Assembly (NCBI GenBank): GCA_050309775.1
Contig: JBNRMV010000012.1
Span: 41,668-105,667 of the forward strand
DNA from: DTU072 sp050309775
Lineage (GTDB): Bacteria > Bacillota > Clostridia > Christensenellales > DTU072
Reading direction: 5' to 3'
Length of the DNA: 64,000 bases
Position 1 is the stretch's first letter. The number at the start of each line of letters is the position of its first letter. The notes beneath the pieces were generated by a model. That model was not told the DNA's origin. It saw only the letters and a program-made list of their open reading frames with translations, and did no database searches. This document shows, one piece after another, positions 50,367 through 58,970 of this stretch. The position numbers were made by a program, and so were the translations under genes.

Positions 50367-51296
50367 TTATATCCTTTTTATTATTCGCAGCTTTGCGCTC
50401 TCGGCTCTTTTATTTATGTCCGCCTCGACGCTGCCGGGAATGGGTTTTTTTGTTATGATTTCTATTTCCTTTCGTTTGTCACATGTGCATATGGGCATTC
50501 TTTTGTCGCATATGCAATCGCTTTCCAATTGCCTGAAAGTGTGTTTTATTATTCTGTCTTCCAATGAATGAAAGGTTATGACACACATTCTGCCGCCCTT
50601 GTTCAGGAACAGCGCTATATCGTTTATGAACTCTGACAGTCCTTTCAGTTCTGCGTTAACTTCTATTCTTATTGCCTGAAAAGTCCTTTTGGCGGGGTTG
50701 CCGTATTTGAATCGGTCTTTTGGCGGATAGCAGCTTTCTACTATTTTTGCCAGCTCCAATGTGGTTTCAATGGGTTTAACCGCCCTTTTCTCGGCTATTC
50801 TTCTGGCAATCTTTCTCGAAAATCTTTCTTCTCCGTATTCAAATATGACATTTGCCAGCGTTTGCTCGTCATAGTTGTTTATGACCTCATATGCGCTAAG
50901 GGCTTGTCCGGCATCCATTCTCATATCCAAGGGCGCGTCCTTGATGTAGGAAAAACCTCTTTCTGGGGTATCAATCTGATAAGAACTGACACCCAAATCA
51001 AGCAACACACCGTCAAGTCCGTTTATGCCAAGTTGCTTAAGATGAGAAATTGCATTTTTGTAGTCGTCTTTTATCAGAGTCAGTTTGTCGGCATATTGGA
51101 TTAGCGTCTGTTCGGCATTCTCAATGGCGGCTTGGTCCTTGTCGCAAGCAATCAGCCTGCCTGTTCTCAACCTTTCAAGTATGCCTCTGCTGTGGCCTCC
51201 TCCGCCCAGCGTGCCGTCAAAATATATGCCGTCCTCTTTTATGTTTAACCCCTCCAGCACTTCGTTATAAAGTACCGGTATATGTGCATATTCCAT
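50367..51296 (-). CDS. rsmH: 16S rRNA (cytosine1402-N4)-methyltransferase
   Basis: Methylates C1402 in the decoding centre of 16S rRNA. The 309-residue protein begins YAHIPVLYNEVLEGLNI and has the SAM motif FDGTLGGGGHSRGIL, DGVLLDLGVSSYQID, RGFSYIKDAPLDMRMD and ITFHSLEDRIIKHTF. The ATG at 51296 lies one base after the mraZ stop region; the upstream TTG at 51308 is inside mraZ. Its length and order (mraZ-rsmH) are standard. Confidence 0.97.
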   Translation of the reverse strand: MEYAHIPVLYNEVLEGLNIKEDGIYFDGTLGGGGHSRGILERLRTGRLIACDKDQAAIENAEQTLIQYADKLTLIKDDYKNAISHLKQLGINGLDGVLLDLGVSSYQIDTPERGFSYIKDAPLDMRMDAGQALSAYEVINNYDEQTLANVIFEYGEERFSRKIARRIAEKRAVKPIETTLELAKIVESCYPPKDRFKYGNPAKRTFQAIRIEVNAELKGLSEFINDIALFLNKGGRMCVITFHSLEDRIIKHTFRQLESDCICDKRMPICTCDKRKEIEIITKKPIPGSVEADINKRAESAKLRIIKRI

Positions 51297-51297
51297 T

Positions 51298-51729
51298 CTA
51301 GAACCCAAATTCTTTCAATGCGTCCACGGCATTGTCTATGCTTGCGGCGCTGCCGCCGAACTTGTTGTCATAAACCTGGCTGCTCCATATTTCTATGCGG
51401 TTGCGTACGCCCATAAAGGTTATTTTTTTGTCTATGTCGGCAGCTTTTTTCAGCTCCGCCGGAAGTACAAACCTGCCCTGAGCGTCCTCTTCTGGAATAA
51501 ACACCCGACTGGTAATGGCTCTTATGGCGTCTTGTTTGTCATGCGCCGACAGCGGCACGGCGTCAATTTTGCTTATGAAGTTCTCAAACTCCTGCTCACT
51601 CATCACAAAAAGACAACCGTCTGTCCCCAAAAACAGCACAAAATCGTCGCCTATCTTGGCGCGGAATTTTGCCGGTAATCTCATTCTGTTTTTGTCATCA
51701 AGCGACAAATGGTGGGTTCCGAAAAACAT
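51298..51729 (-). CDS. mraZ: Transcriptional regulator MraZ
   Basis: A ring-shaped DNA-binding protein with two AbrB-like halves that represses the division cluster. From the ATG at 51729 (143 residues) it begins FFGTHHLSLDDKNRMRLPAKFR. The second half has SRVFIPEEDAQGRFVLPAELKKAA; both contain the D-x-x-x-R motif (DDKNR, DAQGR). AGGAG lies before the ATG. Two AAAGTGG boxes overlap its promoter. Confidence 0.97.
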   Translation of the reverse strand: MFFGTHHLSLDDKNRMRLPAKFRAKIGDDFVLFLGTDGCLFVMSEQEFENFISKIDAVPLSAHDKQDAIRAITSRVFIPEEDAQGRFVLPAELKKAADIDKKITFMGVRNRIEIWSSQVYDNKFGGSAASIDNAVDALKEFGF

Positions 51730-51748
51730 AAGTTTTCTCCTTAGACAT

Positions 51749-51777
51749 ATGATAGCACAAATATTTTCCACTTTCAA
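51749..51777 (-). promoter_or_regulatory. Sigma-A-type promoter of mraZ and the dcw cluster
   Basis: TTGAAA (51772-51777), 17 bases, TATCAT (51749-51754) on the minus strand, about 20 bases before the ATG at 51729. The -35 lies between the two MraZ boxes. Confidence 0.6.
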
Positions 51778-51784
51778 CCACTTT
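51768..51784 (-). promoter_or_regulatory. MraZ operator (two AAAGTGG boxes)
   Basis: On the minus strand AAAGTGG occurs at 51778-51784 and 51768-51774, exactly 10 bases apart. MraZ is known to bind short G-rich repeats with a 10-base period upstream of its own gene. The boxes overlap the -35 hexamer, consistent with autorepression. Confidence 0.7.
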
Positions 51785-51864
51785 TTTGAAATTTATTTGA
51801 AATTCACAAATATTTTTTTGAAATTGCCAAAAATTATAGCAAATTGTAGGATATGTTGTAATAA

Positions 51865-51883
51865 TTTACCATTAAATGGTAAA
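51865..51883. repeat. 19-bp palindrome upstream of mraZ
   Basis: TTTACCATT-A-AATGGTAAA is a perfect inverted repeat about 90 bases before the mraZ -35. It could be an operator or a weak bidirectional terminator for the metallophosphoesterase gene, but the flanking T runs are short. Confidence 0.55.
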
Positions 51884-51934
51884 AAATAGCTTCTTGCAGG
51901 GCTTGCGAATGGTGGAAAACTCTCCCTAATAATT

Positions 51935-52630
51935 TTATATGTCTGTGAGTTCCAACAATTTATTCTTCAGAATGTCACATGAGGTCAGATAATAATTGGT
52001 GATACCTTTATTTACTTTTGGCTCAAAGCGAATGTTTTCGCCATGCAAATGCCCGTATACCACTGTCTTTATGTTATAGGCGGCAATCATGTCGGTGAAT
52101 ACCGAATCTTCAAATTTTGAATTGAACGGAGGAAAATGCAACATAACAATAATCTTTTCTGAATTCTGCTGCAGCTTTTGCGCTTCTTTCAGGCTCATTT
52201 CCAGCCGCAACAGTTCCCTGTTTATATATTTTTCGTCGGCGTCGGCGGCTCTTTCAGGTATCGTCCAGCCTCTTGTGCCGCATATTATATAATCTCCATG
52301 CTTCAAAGCATTGTTTTGAATGCAAAACACATTTTGCGGCAATATGCTTTTTACTTTTGAATAGCCGTTCCACCAATAGTCATGGTTGCCGCGGATAAGA
52401 AATATATTGCCGTTCAGTTTGCCAAGCTCGTCAAGGTCTTTCTTGGCATCGGCAAGGCTCATTGCCCAAGAGATATCCCCTGCGACAAGTACTATGTCAT
52501 CATCGGTTACCCTACTTTGCCAGTCCTCTTTTATTTGCTCGAAATGGTCCTCCCAATGCGCCCCGAAAATGTCCATGGGTTTGTCAACGGAAAATGATAA
52601 ATGCAAATCACTTATAGCAAAAATTCTCAT
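51935..52630 (-). CDS. Calcineurin-like metallophosphoesterase
   Basis: A 231-residue protein with the metallophosphoesterase motifs in order: SDLHLSF (8-14), GDISW, RGNHDYWW, MLHFPPF and GHLHGE, which bind two metal ions. It resembles the cytoplasmic YkuE-like/uncharacterised phosphohydrolases found in Clostridia; the substrate is unknown. The ATG at 52630 gives the motif-near start expected for the family. It has no ribosome binding site, and its promoter places +1 at the ATG, so a leaderless mRNA is possible. The open frame upstream to 52699 crosses the promoter. Confidence 0.9.
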   Translation of the reverse strand: MRIFAISDLHLSFSVDKPMDIFGAHWEDHFEQIKEDWQSRVTDDDIVLVAGDISWAMSLADAKKDLDELGKLNGNIFLIRGNHDYWWNGYSKVKSILPQNVFCIQNNALKHGDYIICGTRGWTIPERAADADEKYINRELLRLEMSLKEAQKLQQNSEKIIVMLHFPPFNSKFEDSVFTDMIAAYNIKTVVYGHLHGENIRFEPKVNKGITNYYLTSCDILKNKLLELTDI

Positions 52631-52637
52631 ATCAGTT

Positions 52638-52666
52638 ATATTACCATACAAGAAAAAAAATAACAA
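52638..52666 (-). promoter_or_regulatory. Sigma-A-type promoter of the metallophosphoesterase
   Basis: TTGTTA (52661-52666), 17 bases, TAATAT (52638-52643) on the minus strand. The A of the ATG (52630) is the eighth base after the -10. Confidence 0.5.
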
Positions 52667-52801
52667 GGTTTCAAAAGACGACGACCATGCAAAAAACATA
52701 AAAATGCGGAGGCAAAGTGAATATTTATAAAAACTACCACAGTTTTACTGTCTGCTAAATCTAAAATAATTTATTTGTTTGCTAATAAAGTTACATATAA
52801 C

Positions 52802-52829
52802 AAAAGGCGCCGTCTGAACAGCGCCTTTT
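52802..52829 (-). terminator. Terminator after the Cys-rich protein gene
   Basis: Arms 52802-52810 and 52821-52829 (AAAAGGCGC/GCGCCTTTT) with a ten-base loop. The minus RNA continues UUUUGUUAU. It lies 15 bases after the stop at 52845. Confidence 0.85.
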
Positions 52830-52844
52830 CCGTCTGGTTGGGGT

Positions 52845-53462
52845 TTAGTTACTAAATGGAATGTTTGCTGTGGGGAAAATGGGTCTGTTAAAGACTTCCT
52901 CGCAAATGTCCTCCTCAAACTCCTGGCATGGAGGTATGCACGGATAGCCGAAAGTAGGTATACTGATAATTACATCGGCATAAACCTTTGTGATTATCGA
53001 AATGCATAATGTGCATGTAAGTACGGAGTCGCTCAAGACACCGTTCAAACCGGTGACATTGCATACCGCCTGAATTTCAACGGGAATAAGTACCGATGAG
53101 GCGGGGATTTTTAGCAGCAGGTCCTGCTGGAGAGTAAACGATGTAGTTCCTGTTACTACACGACCGCATTCTTCTTTTACTACGCTTATGGGAATAGTCA
53201 GAGTGTATCTTACCCTAGAACAAGCGCTGTTGGGCAGAGGCGTTATTGTGAGGTCTGAAATAACGCAAGGTCCGTTGTTGGTTACGCTTTCGACATTCTC
53301 AGCTATTGTATTGCCGGGAGTGGGAAAACATACTGCTAAACGGGCATTCTCTACACTCTTTTTTTGTATGCATGCGTCAAAAATTCTTCTGACTTCTACG
53401 CATACTTTTTCGCATTTTGCCGTGGTATTGGAGAGTGCGGGAGTATTTCTGCAATTTGACAT
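52845..53462 (-). CDS. Cysteine-rich protein, possible spore coat component
   Basis: A 205-residue protein with about 14 Cys spread along its length, no signal peptide and no membrane segment. It begins SNCRNTPALSNTTAKCEKVCVEVRRIFDAC, has a beta-rich middle and ends YPCIPPCQEFEEDICEEVFNRPIFP. I do not recognise a characterised family, though such Cys-rich cytoplasmic proteins in Clostridia are often spore coat or exosporium proteins. A CATAGTAT element upstream looks like a mother-cell (sigma-E or sigma-K) -10, which would agree. AGGGAG precedes the ATG. It is a single-gene unit with its own terminator. Confidence 0.75.
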   Translation of the reverse strand: MSNCRNTPALSNTTAKCEKVCVEVRRIFDACIQKKSVENARLAVCFPTPGNTIAENVESVTNNGPCVISDLTITPLPNSACSRVRYTLTIPISVVKEECGRVVTGTTSFTLQQDLLLKIPASSVLIPVEIQAVCNVTGLNGVLSDSVLTCTLCISIITKVYADVIISIPTFGYPCIPPCQEFEEDICEEVFNRPIFPTANIPFSN

Positions 53463-53487
53463 AATAATATCTCCCTAAATATTGGTT

Positions 53488-53495
53488 TTGTTACA
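53488..53495 (-). promoter_or_regulatory. Possible mother-cell -10 element of the Cys-rich gene
   Basis: CATAGTAT on the minus strand about 30 bases before the ATG resembles sigma-E/sigma-K -10 elements (CATAnnnT). A TTGACA lies upstream, but the spacing to any sigma-A -10 is poor. Confidence 0.3.
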
Positions 53496-53531
53496 TACTA
53501 TGACAAAAAAATGTCAACTGTGAATATCCAA

Positions 53532-54119
53532 TTATTGTTGGGAGAGAATTTGTTCAATTCGGTCAAGCACCTGTTGCTTGCCGGTCTTTTTGAGAGATGA
53601 AACAAGTATAATATTGTCTGCGCCGACCTTCAGCGACGCCGCAAGAGCATGTCGCCTTGCGCCTTGCGCCGAACGGCTCAGTTTGTCGGCTTTTGTGGCT
53701 ATTATGGTAAAAGGCAGCTGATAAAAGTATAAATAATTCAGCATTGTCAAATCGTCTTTAGTGGGGTCGTGCCGAATGTCAACAAGCATCAATACATGTC
53801 TGTTCGGCGCGTCCGGCGAAGAAAAATATGCTTCCAAAAGCGCCGCCCACTTGGCTTTTTCTTCCTGCGATACTTTGGCATAGCCGTATCCGGGCAAATC
53901 AACCAGCGTAAACTCACCGTCATTTATGTCAAAATAATTTAACAAACGCGTTCTGCCCGGCTCTTTTGAGGTCTTGGCTATTTTTTTTCCGCACAAAAAA
54001 TTTATGAATGACGACTTGCCGACATTTGATTTGCCGGCGACGGCTATTTCCCTTCTGCCTGACGGTATCTGAGAAAGTTCTGCCACGGATATAATAAATT
54101 CGGATTTTTTAATAATCAT
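53532..54119 (-). CDS. engB: Ribosome assembly GTPase EngB/YsxC
   Basis: A 195-residue TRAFAC GTPase needed for assembly of the large ribosomal subunit. G1 is GKSNVGKSSF, G2 is in EPGRTRLLNYF, G3 is DLPGYGYA, G4 is TKAD and G5 is SSLK. The ATG at 54119 gives exactly the usual length; an ATG at 54146 lies within the clpX terminator. No ribosome binding site is visible. It is the classic clpX-(lon)-engB neighbour, here without lon. Confidence 0.96.
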   Translation of the reverse strand: MIIKKSEFIISVAELSQIPSGRREIAVAGKSNVGKSSFINFLCGKKIAKTSKEPGRTRLLNYFDINDGEFTLVDLPGYGYAKVSQEEKAKWAALLEAYFSSPDAPNRHVLMLVDIRHDPTKDDLTMLNYLYFYQLPFTIIATKADKLSRSAQGARRHALAASLKVGADNIILVSSLKKTGKQQVLDRIEQILSQQ

Positions 54120-54123
54120 AATT

Positions 54124-54178
54124 AAACAAACAAAAAGGAATGACATTCATGGCGTAAGTTAGCTATGATGACATTCCT
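54124..54178 (-). terminator. Terminator after clpX
   Basis: Arms 54136-54142 and 54172-54178 (AGGAATG/CATTCCT) enclose a partly paired loop, followed in the minus RNA by UUUUUGUUUGUUU. It ends tig-clpP-clpX and overlaps the leader of engB. Confidence 0.7.
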
Positions 54179-54193
54179 CAATGCTATCTTTTA

Positions 54194-55468
54194 TTACCCT
54201 ACGGAATTGCCGCTTTCCAGCGTTTCGTCAATGGTCGCTTTTACTTTGCGGCGCAAAATTCTTGCCGGAGCCTGCTTCATTATGAACTCCTTATCTATGA
54301 CAACCTTGGTTATGGTGTCATCGCTGGGAATGTCATACATTAGTTCCAGCATGGATTCCTCTACGATGGTGCGCAATCCTCTTGCTCCCGTCTTGAGCTG
54401 CATTGCTTTCTGCGCAATAGCGCGCAGCGCGTCGTCCGTGAACTCCAGCGTGACATCATTCATGCTGAAAAGCTTTTTGTACTGTCTTACTACCGAATTC
54501 TTCGGCGTATCTAGAATTTTTACCAAATCGTCTTCGGTCAACGGGTCAAGCGCAGCCACAATGGGCAGTCTGCCGACAAATTCCGGAATAAGTCCGTACT
54601 TTATCAAATCGTCAGGCTGCAAATCGTGGATATTTTCGCTATAAACGCCATCTCTTTTCTTTAGAGTTGCTCCAAAGCCGATACCTGAAGTGTCTTTTCG
54701 TTTGTCAACGACCTTTTCCAGTCCTACAAAAGCGCCGCCGCAAATAAACAATATGTTTGTCGTGTCGATGGAAATAAATTCTTCCTGCGGATGTTTTCGT
54801 CCGCCTCTCGGGGGGACATTGGCTACCGTCGATTCAAGAATTTTTAGAAGCGCCTGTTGCACTCCTTCACCCGACACATCTCTTGTTATTGATACATTCT
54901 CTGTCTTTCTGCAAATCTTGTCGATTTCGTCAATATAGATTATGCCCATCTCAGCTTTCTTGACATTGCCGTTTGCTGCCTGAATGAGTTTCAACAAAAT
55001 ATTTTCGACATCCTCGCCCACATAGCCGGCCTCGGTCAGCGCCGTAGCGTCGGCAACGGCAAAAGGCACTTTTATGATGTCGGCAAGGGTTTTTGCCAGT
55101 AAGGTTTTGCCTGAGCCGGTAGGGCCGAGCAAAAGCACATTGCTTTTGTCCAGTACAATGTCGGTATTCTTAAGGGTGTTTATCCTCTTGTAATGGTTAT
55201 AGACCGCAACGGAAAGAATCTTTTTTGCCGCATCTTGCCCGACAATGTGCGCATCCAGTTTGGCCTTGATTTCTCTCGGCGTGGGAATGTCGTGGAGTTC
55301 CTCGACGGTCTCTATTTCTTTCTCAATGCTGTTAAGCATGGAGTGCGCTCTTTCTATGCAGATATTACACAACAATGCGCCTTTTGCGCCGGCGACAAAA
55401 CTTATAGATTCTTCGTCAATCGACCTGCCGCAAAAGAAACAAGTGGTATCATCAATATCAAATTTCAC
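54194..55468 (-). CDS. clpX: ClpX ATP-dependent unfoldase
   Basis: The AAA+ unfoldase that feeds proteins to ClpP. The 424-residue protein has an N-terminal zinc finger (Cys10, Cys13, Cys34, Cys37), Walker A GPTGSGKT (115-122), Walker B IIYIDEIDKI, the pore loop GYVGEDVE and the ClpP-docking IGF loop (SGIGFGA). The start is GTG at 55468 with AGGAGG seven bases upstream. It follows clpP with a three-base gap. Confidence 0.98.
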   Translation of the reverse strand: MKFDIDDTTCFFCGRSIDEESISFVAGAKGALLCNICIERAHSMLNSIEKEIETVEELHDIPTPREIKAKLDAHIVGQDAAKKILSVAVYNHYKRINTLKNTDIVLDKSNVLLLGPTGSGKTLLAKTLADIIKVPFAVADATALTEAGYVGEDVENILLKLIQAANGNVKKAEMGIIYIDEIDKICRKTENVSITRDVSGEGVQQALLKILESTVANVPPRGGRKHPQEEFISIDTTNILFICGGAFVGLEKVVDKRKDTSGIGFGATLKKRDGVYSENIHDLQPDDLIKYGLIPEFVGRLPIVAALDPLTEDDLVKILDTPKNSVVRQYKKLFSMNDVTLEFTDDALRAIAQKAMQLKTGARGLRTIVEESMLELMYDIPSDDTITKVVIDKEFIMKQAPARILRRKVKATIDETLESGNSVG

Positions 55469-55471
55469 CGG

Positions 55472-56071
55472 CTATTCCTCCTGCTTTTTTATTTTTCTTG
55501 TGGTGTATACTTTGTCTATTATGCCATAGGTTATTGCTTCGTCAGCGCTCATATAAAAATCCCTGTCCGCGTCCGCCGTCACCTTTTCGACCGACTGTCC
55601 TGTCCTTTCGGCAAGTATGGCGTTGAGCTTTTTCTTGGTTTTTAAGATTTGTTCCGCAACAATCGCCACATCTGTGGCTTGACCGGACACTCCGCCGAGC
55701 GGTTGGTGAATCATAACTTCGCTGTTTGGCAGCGCAAAGCGTTTTCCTTTTGTGCCTGACGCCAACAGCACCGCAGCCATGGAAGCAGCCATACCTATGC
55801 AAATAGTATTGATATCGCATTGTATATAATTCATGGTATCAAATATTGCCAGCCCGTCGCTGACAGCGCCGCCGGGACTGTTTATATAAAAGAAAATATC
55901 TTTTGTCGGGTCTTTTGTTTCCAAATAAAGCAGCTGCGCAACTATGCTGTTTGCGGTGTGGGAGTCAATCTGACCCGACAGAAAAACTATTCTATCCTCC
56001 AGCATTCTGGAATACAAATCATATGTGCGTTCGCTTCTGGCGTCTTTTTCGATTACATACGGTATTGGCAC
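55472..56071 (-). CDS. clpP: ATP-dependent Clp protease proteolytic subunit
   Basis: The serine protease core of ClpXP. The 199-residue protein has the catalytic Ser97 in GMAASMA and His122 in MIHQPLGG, with Asp in DRDFYMSADEA. The N-terminus (PIPYVIEKDARSERTYDLYSRMLEDRI) is normal. The start is GTG at 56071 with GGAGGT eight bases upstream. Confidence 0.98.
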   Translation of the reverse strand: MPIPYVIEKDARSERTYDLYSRMLEDRIVFLSGQIDSHTANSIVAQLLYLETKDPTKDIFFYINSPGGAVSDGLAIFDTMNYIQCDINTICIGMAASMAAVLLASGTKGKRFALPNSEVMIHQPLGGVSGQATDVAIVAEQILKTKKKLNAILAERTGQSVEKVTADADRDFYMSADEAITYGIIDKVYTTRKIKKQEE

Positions 56072-56089
56072 TTCTGTTTACCTCCGTGA

Positions 56090-57346
56090 CTATTTTATGT
56101 TATTGTTTTCTCTTAAGAAGTTGAACAGCTTTTGGGTCAGCAGGCTGTTTATGGTGTAATTGAAACTCTCCTGCGTTCTTTGGTCCTCGGGTATCTTGTC
56201 AAGTTCTGCGTTGAACTCCTCTTCTGTAAATTCTATCTTTTCTTGCTTAATTATTTCTGTAATAATAAGCTCATACTTGACATCTCTTATTGCTTCTTCT
56301 CTCTTCTCGTTGCGGAAGTCCTCGACGGTCTTTCCGGTGTACTTGATATAGTCTTCGAACTTTATGCCATAGTATGAGGCAAGATTGCGCTCTAGTTGCT
56401 GAATTTTGTAATCAATGGCTTCATCTATCATGCACTCGGGAAGTTCTATTTCTGTGTTCTCAAGTATTTTATTCATTACTTTGTTGGCAAAGTCATTTTC
56501 TTCATGTTTTGCCTTCTTTTCTTCAAGCTCTTTTCTTATCGACGTCTTCCATTCCTCAACGCTGTTGAGGTCCTCGCTGATATCCTTTACAAAGTCATCA
56601 TCAAGCGTCGGCAATTCTTTTTCTTTTATTTCGTGAATTTTTATTGCAAACACAGCTTCCTTGCCTGCAAGGGGCGCGGAATAATCCTCGGGGAAAGTGA
56701 CTTTTATGTCTTTTTCTTCGCCCTTCTGCATGCCTATAATTTGTTCCTCAAATCCGGGAATAAACTGTCCGCTGCCAATAACAAGGTTTTGTTTCTCGGC
56801 GGTGCCGCCCTCAAACTTCTCGCCGTCTACGCTGCCGCTGAAGTCAAGCAACACATTGTCCCCGTCTTTGACGGCTCTGTCAACTTCGACAAGCCTTGCT
56901 CTTGAGGAAAGAATTCTGTTCACTTCTTCTTCAACTTCGGCATCGCTGACAGTGGTATCAAATTTTTCTATGTCCAGTCCCTTGTATGCTCCAAGCGTAA
57001 AGTCAGGTCTTATGGCGGTGGTGATGACCATTTTCAGTCCGTCCTCGCTGACTTCCTTGTCGTCAAAATCAGGCTCGCCGACAACTTCAAAGTTGTCTTT
57101 CTCATCTTTCAGAATTTGGTTGTAGTATTTTGGCACTGCCATATTCAGCGCATCGTACAAAACATCATATTTGAAGCTGTCAAAAGCAATGTTGAAAGGT
57201 ACTTTGCCCTTTCTGAAGCCTTTTATAGCGTATTTATGTTTGTTTTTGGCATAGGACTCCTTAATATCATTCATCCATTCGTCCTTCGGCACATCAAAAG
57301 CAATCTCAATTTTTGTCTTGCTGAGATGTTGTATCGAGTATTCCAT
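56090..57346 (-). CDS. tig: Trigger factor
   Basis: A ribosome-bound chaperone and prolyl isomerase. The 418-residue protein has the ribosome-binding domain (GFRKGKVPFNIAF, residues 43-55), an FKBP domain (DGDNVLLDFSGSVDGEKFEGG, SGQFIPGFEEQIIGMQKGEEKDIKVTFPEDY) and a helical C-domain. GGAGG precedes the ATG. The order tig-clpP-clpX is conserved. Confidence 0.98.
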   Translation of the reverse strand: MEYSIQHLSKTKIEIAFDVPKDEWMNDIKESYAKNKHKYAIKGFRKGKVPFNIAFDSFKYDVLYDALNMAVPKYYNQILKDEKDNFEVVGEPDFDDKEVSEDGLKMVITTAIRPDFTLGAYKGLDIEKFDTTVSDAEVEEEVNRILSSRARLVEVDRAVKDGDNVLLDFSGSVDGEKFEGGTAEKQNLVIGSGQFIPGFEEQIIGMQKGEEKDIKVTFPEDYSAPLAGKEAVFAIKIHEIKEKELPTLDDDFVKDISEDLNSVEEWKTSIRKELEEKKAKHEENDFANKVMNKILENTEIELPECMIDEAIDYKIQQLERNLASYYGIKFEDYIKYTGKTVEDFRNEKREEAIRDVKYELIITEIIKQEKIEFTEEEFNAELDKIPEDQRTQESFNYTINSLLTQKLFNFLRENNNIK

Positions 57347-57388
57347 GTATAACCTCCATTTGTATTATTATAATAAAGTAACTTTTTG

Positions 57389-57425
57389 ATAATATCATAG
57401 ATTAACAGTTACTGCAAACATTATA
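57389..57425 (-). promoter_or_regulatory. Promoter region of tig-clpP-clpX
   Basis: TTGCAG (57412-57417), 17 bases, TATTAT (57389-57394) on the minus strand. A second candidate is the extended -10 TTGTTATAAT, with TATAAT at 57420-57425, just upstream. Either or both may be used. Confidence 0.5.
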
Positions 57426-57572
57426 ACAAGTATTTGGTAAAAATAGGCGCAAAAAACATATTATTATGTCGCTTATATGTACAAAAAGCTTGCCATTTGA
57501 AAAAAAGCCTCTCACGCCGGTACGGGCGCATATCAAATTTTTTCGTACTTTGTCTCCGAATATCTGCGGTTG

Positions 57573-58970
57573 CTAGTTCTGACCAGACCCTGAGGCGTTG
57601 TTTTCCTCGGTGGCTTTCATGTCCTGGTTTTTGCTTTCTGTAAAGCGTATGTACGGGCTTTCCCAGTCATATCGTATTTTTGCAAGTTCGCCGTTTCTGT
57701 GCTTTGCTATTTCAAGCAGTATGGGGAATTCTTTGGCATTCTTTGTGCTTTCGTCTTCTCTGCTTAGGAACATGACGATATCCGCGTCTTGCTCAATAGC
57801 GCCCGATTCGCGCAGGTCCGACAGCCTCGGCGCCTTGTCGGTTCTGGATTCGATGCCTCTCGACATCTGTGAAAGCACCATTACGGGACAATCCAGTTCC
57901 TTTGCGGCAATTTTCAGCATTCTGCTGATTTCGCTGATTGTTTCTTGCCTTGAAATATCCCTGTTGCTCTTGCCGCTCATAAGCTGCAAATAGTCGATAA
58001 TTATTAAGTCCAGACCTTTTACTCTGGAAGAAAGCCGTCTTGCCTTACTGATTACATCAAAAGGCGTCAGCATGGAACTGTCATCAATATAAATGGACGA
58101 GCCGCCCAATGTCTGCGTGATTTTCCAAATTCTTTTGTCTGCGTCGTTCTTCAGCTCTCCTCTGCTGACATCTGTCATTGAGACGCCTGAAAGGTTGCAA
58201 AGAATTCTTTGTGAAAGGTGCATTGCCGGCATTTCAAGGGAAAATATGGCAATAGTCTTTTTTTGCGAGGTCTTCATATTTGCTACATTTGCCGCAATAT
58301 TTAGCGCAAACGAAGTTTTTCCCACGGACGGACGGGCTGCAAGTATAATCAAATCGCCCTTTTGCAAACCGTTGGTCTTTTGGTCAAGAATGGGAAAGCC
58401 CGTCATAAGTCCGCGCATGGCGTTCTTGTCTTTTATCATCATGTCGATTCTGGACATGAGTTGAGTCAGCGACTCGCTGATATGTTCAAGGTCGTTGCGG
58501 GTCTGTTCTTTGGCAATATTGTAAATCAAAGCCTCTGCAAACTTGACGGCCTCCGCCGAATCCGAAGATTTGTAGGCTTCTTCAATAATTTGGTTGCAGG
58601 CGTTTATGAGGTTGCGCAATATGGAATCTCTTTTTATGATGCGCAGATATTGGCGGAAGTTGGCTGCCGAGGGCAACACAGTGGCAAGTTCGGCAAGATA
58701 TGTAAGCGTGTCAGATTCTGCATTGTTGTCTTTAACCAACCTGTCATTTACGGTTATAATATCAATGGAGATTGTCAACGCATGCAAAGTCTTCATGGCG
58801 TCAAAGATGCGTTTGTGCTTTGCGTTGTAAAAATCTTCTAACGCGAGTTGAGGCACAACTTCAGACGCCGTCTGCCCGTCAATCAGAATGCAGCATAGCA
58901 TTGACTGTTCTGCTTCAAAGTTGTTGGGATAAATCTTTACATTTTCTTTTCCGATAAGTTTAGTCGGCAT
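57573..58970 (-). CDS. dnaB: Replicative DNA helicase DnaB (DnaC in Bacillus naming)
   Basis: The hexameric 5'-3' helicase of the replication fork. The 465-residue protein has the helical N-domain (NNFEAEQSMLCCILID), Walker A in LAARPSVGKTSFALNIA, Walker B in LDLIIIDYLQLM, and SQMSRGIESR with SDLRESGAIEQDADIVMFLSR. GGAGGGG lies before the ATG. It overlaps the stop of the exported unknown upstream, so it is in the pepF transcript. The usual neighbours rplI and gdpP are not here. Confidence 0.97.
   Translation of the reverse strand: MPTKLIGKENVKIYPNNFEAEQSMLCCILIDGQTASEVVPQLALEDFYNAKHKRIFDAMKTLHALTISIDIITVNDRLVKDNNAESDTLTYLAELATVLPSAANFRQYLRIIKRDSILRNLINACNQIIEEAYKSSDSAEAVKFAEALIYNIAKEQTRNDLEHISESLTQLMSRIDMMIKDKNAMRGLMTGFPILDQKTNGLQKGDLIILAARPSVGKTSFALNIAANVANMKTSQKKTIAIFSLEMPAMHLSQRILCNLSGVSMTDVSRGELKNDADKRIWKITQTLGGSSIYIDDSSMLTPFDVISKARRLSSRVKGLDLIIIDYLQLMSGKSNRDISRQETISEISRMLKIAAKELDCPVMVLSQMSRGIESRTDKAPRLSDLRESGAIEQDADIVMFLSREDESTKNAKEFPILLEIAKHRNGELAKIRYDWESPYIRFTESKNQDMKATEENNASGSGQN

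Noticed and set aside
53463..53531. TTGACA as a sigma-A promoter of the Cys-rich gene
   Set aside because: No -10 hexamer at 16-18 bases; the nearby CATAGTAT fits a sporulation sigma factor better.
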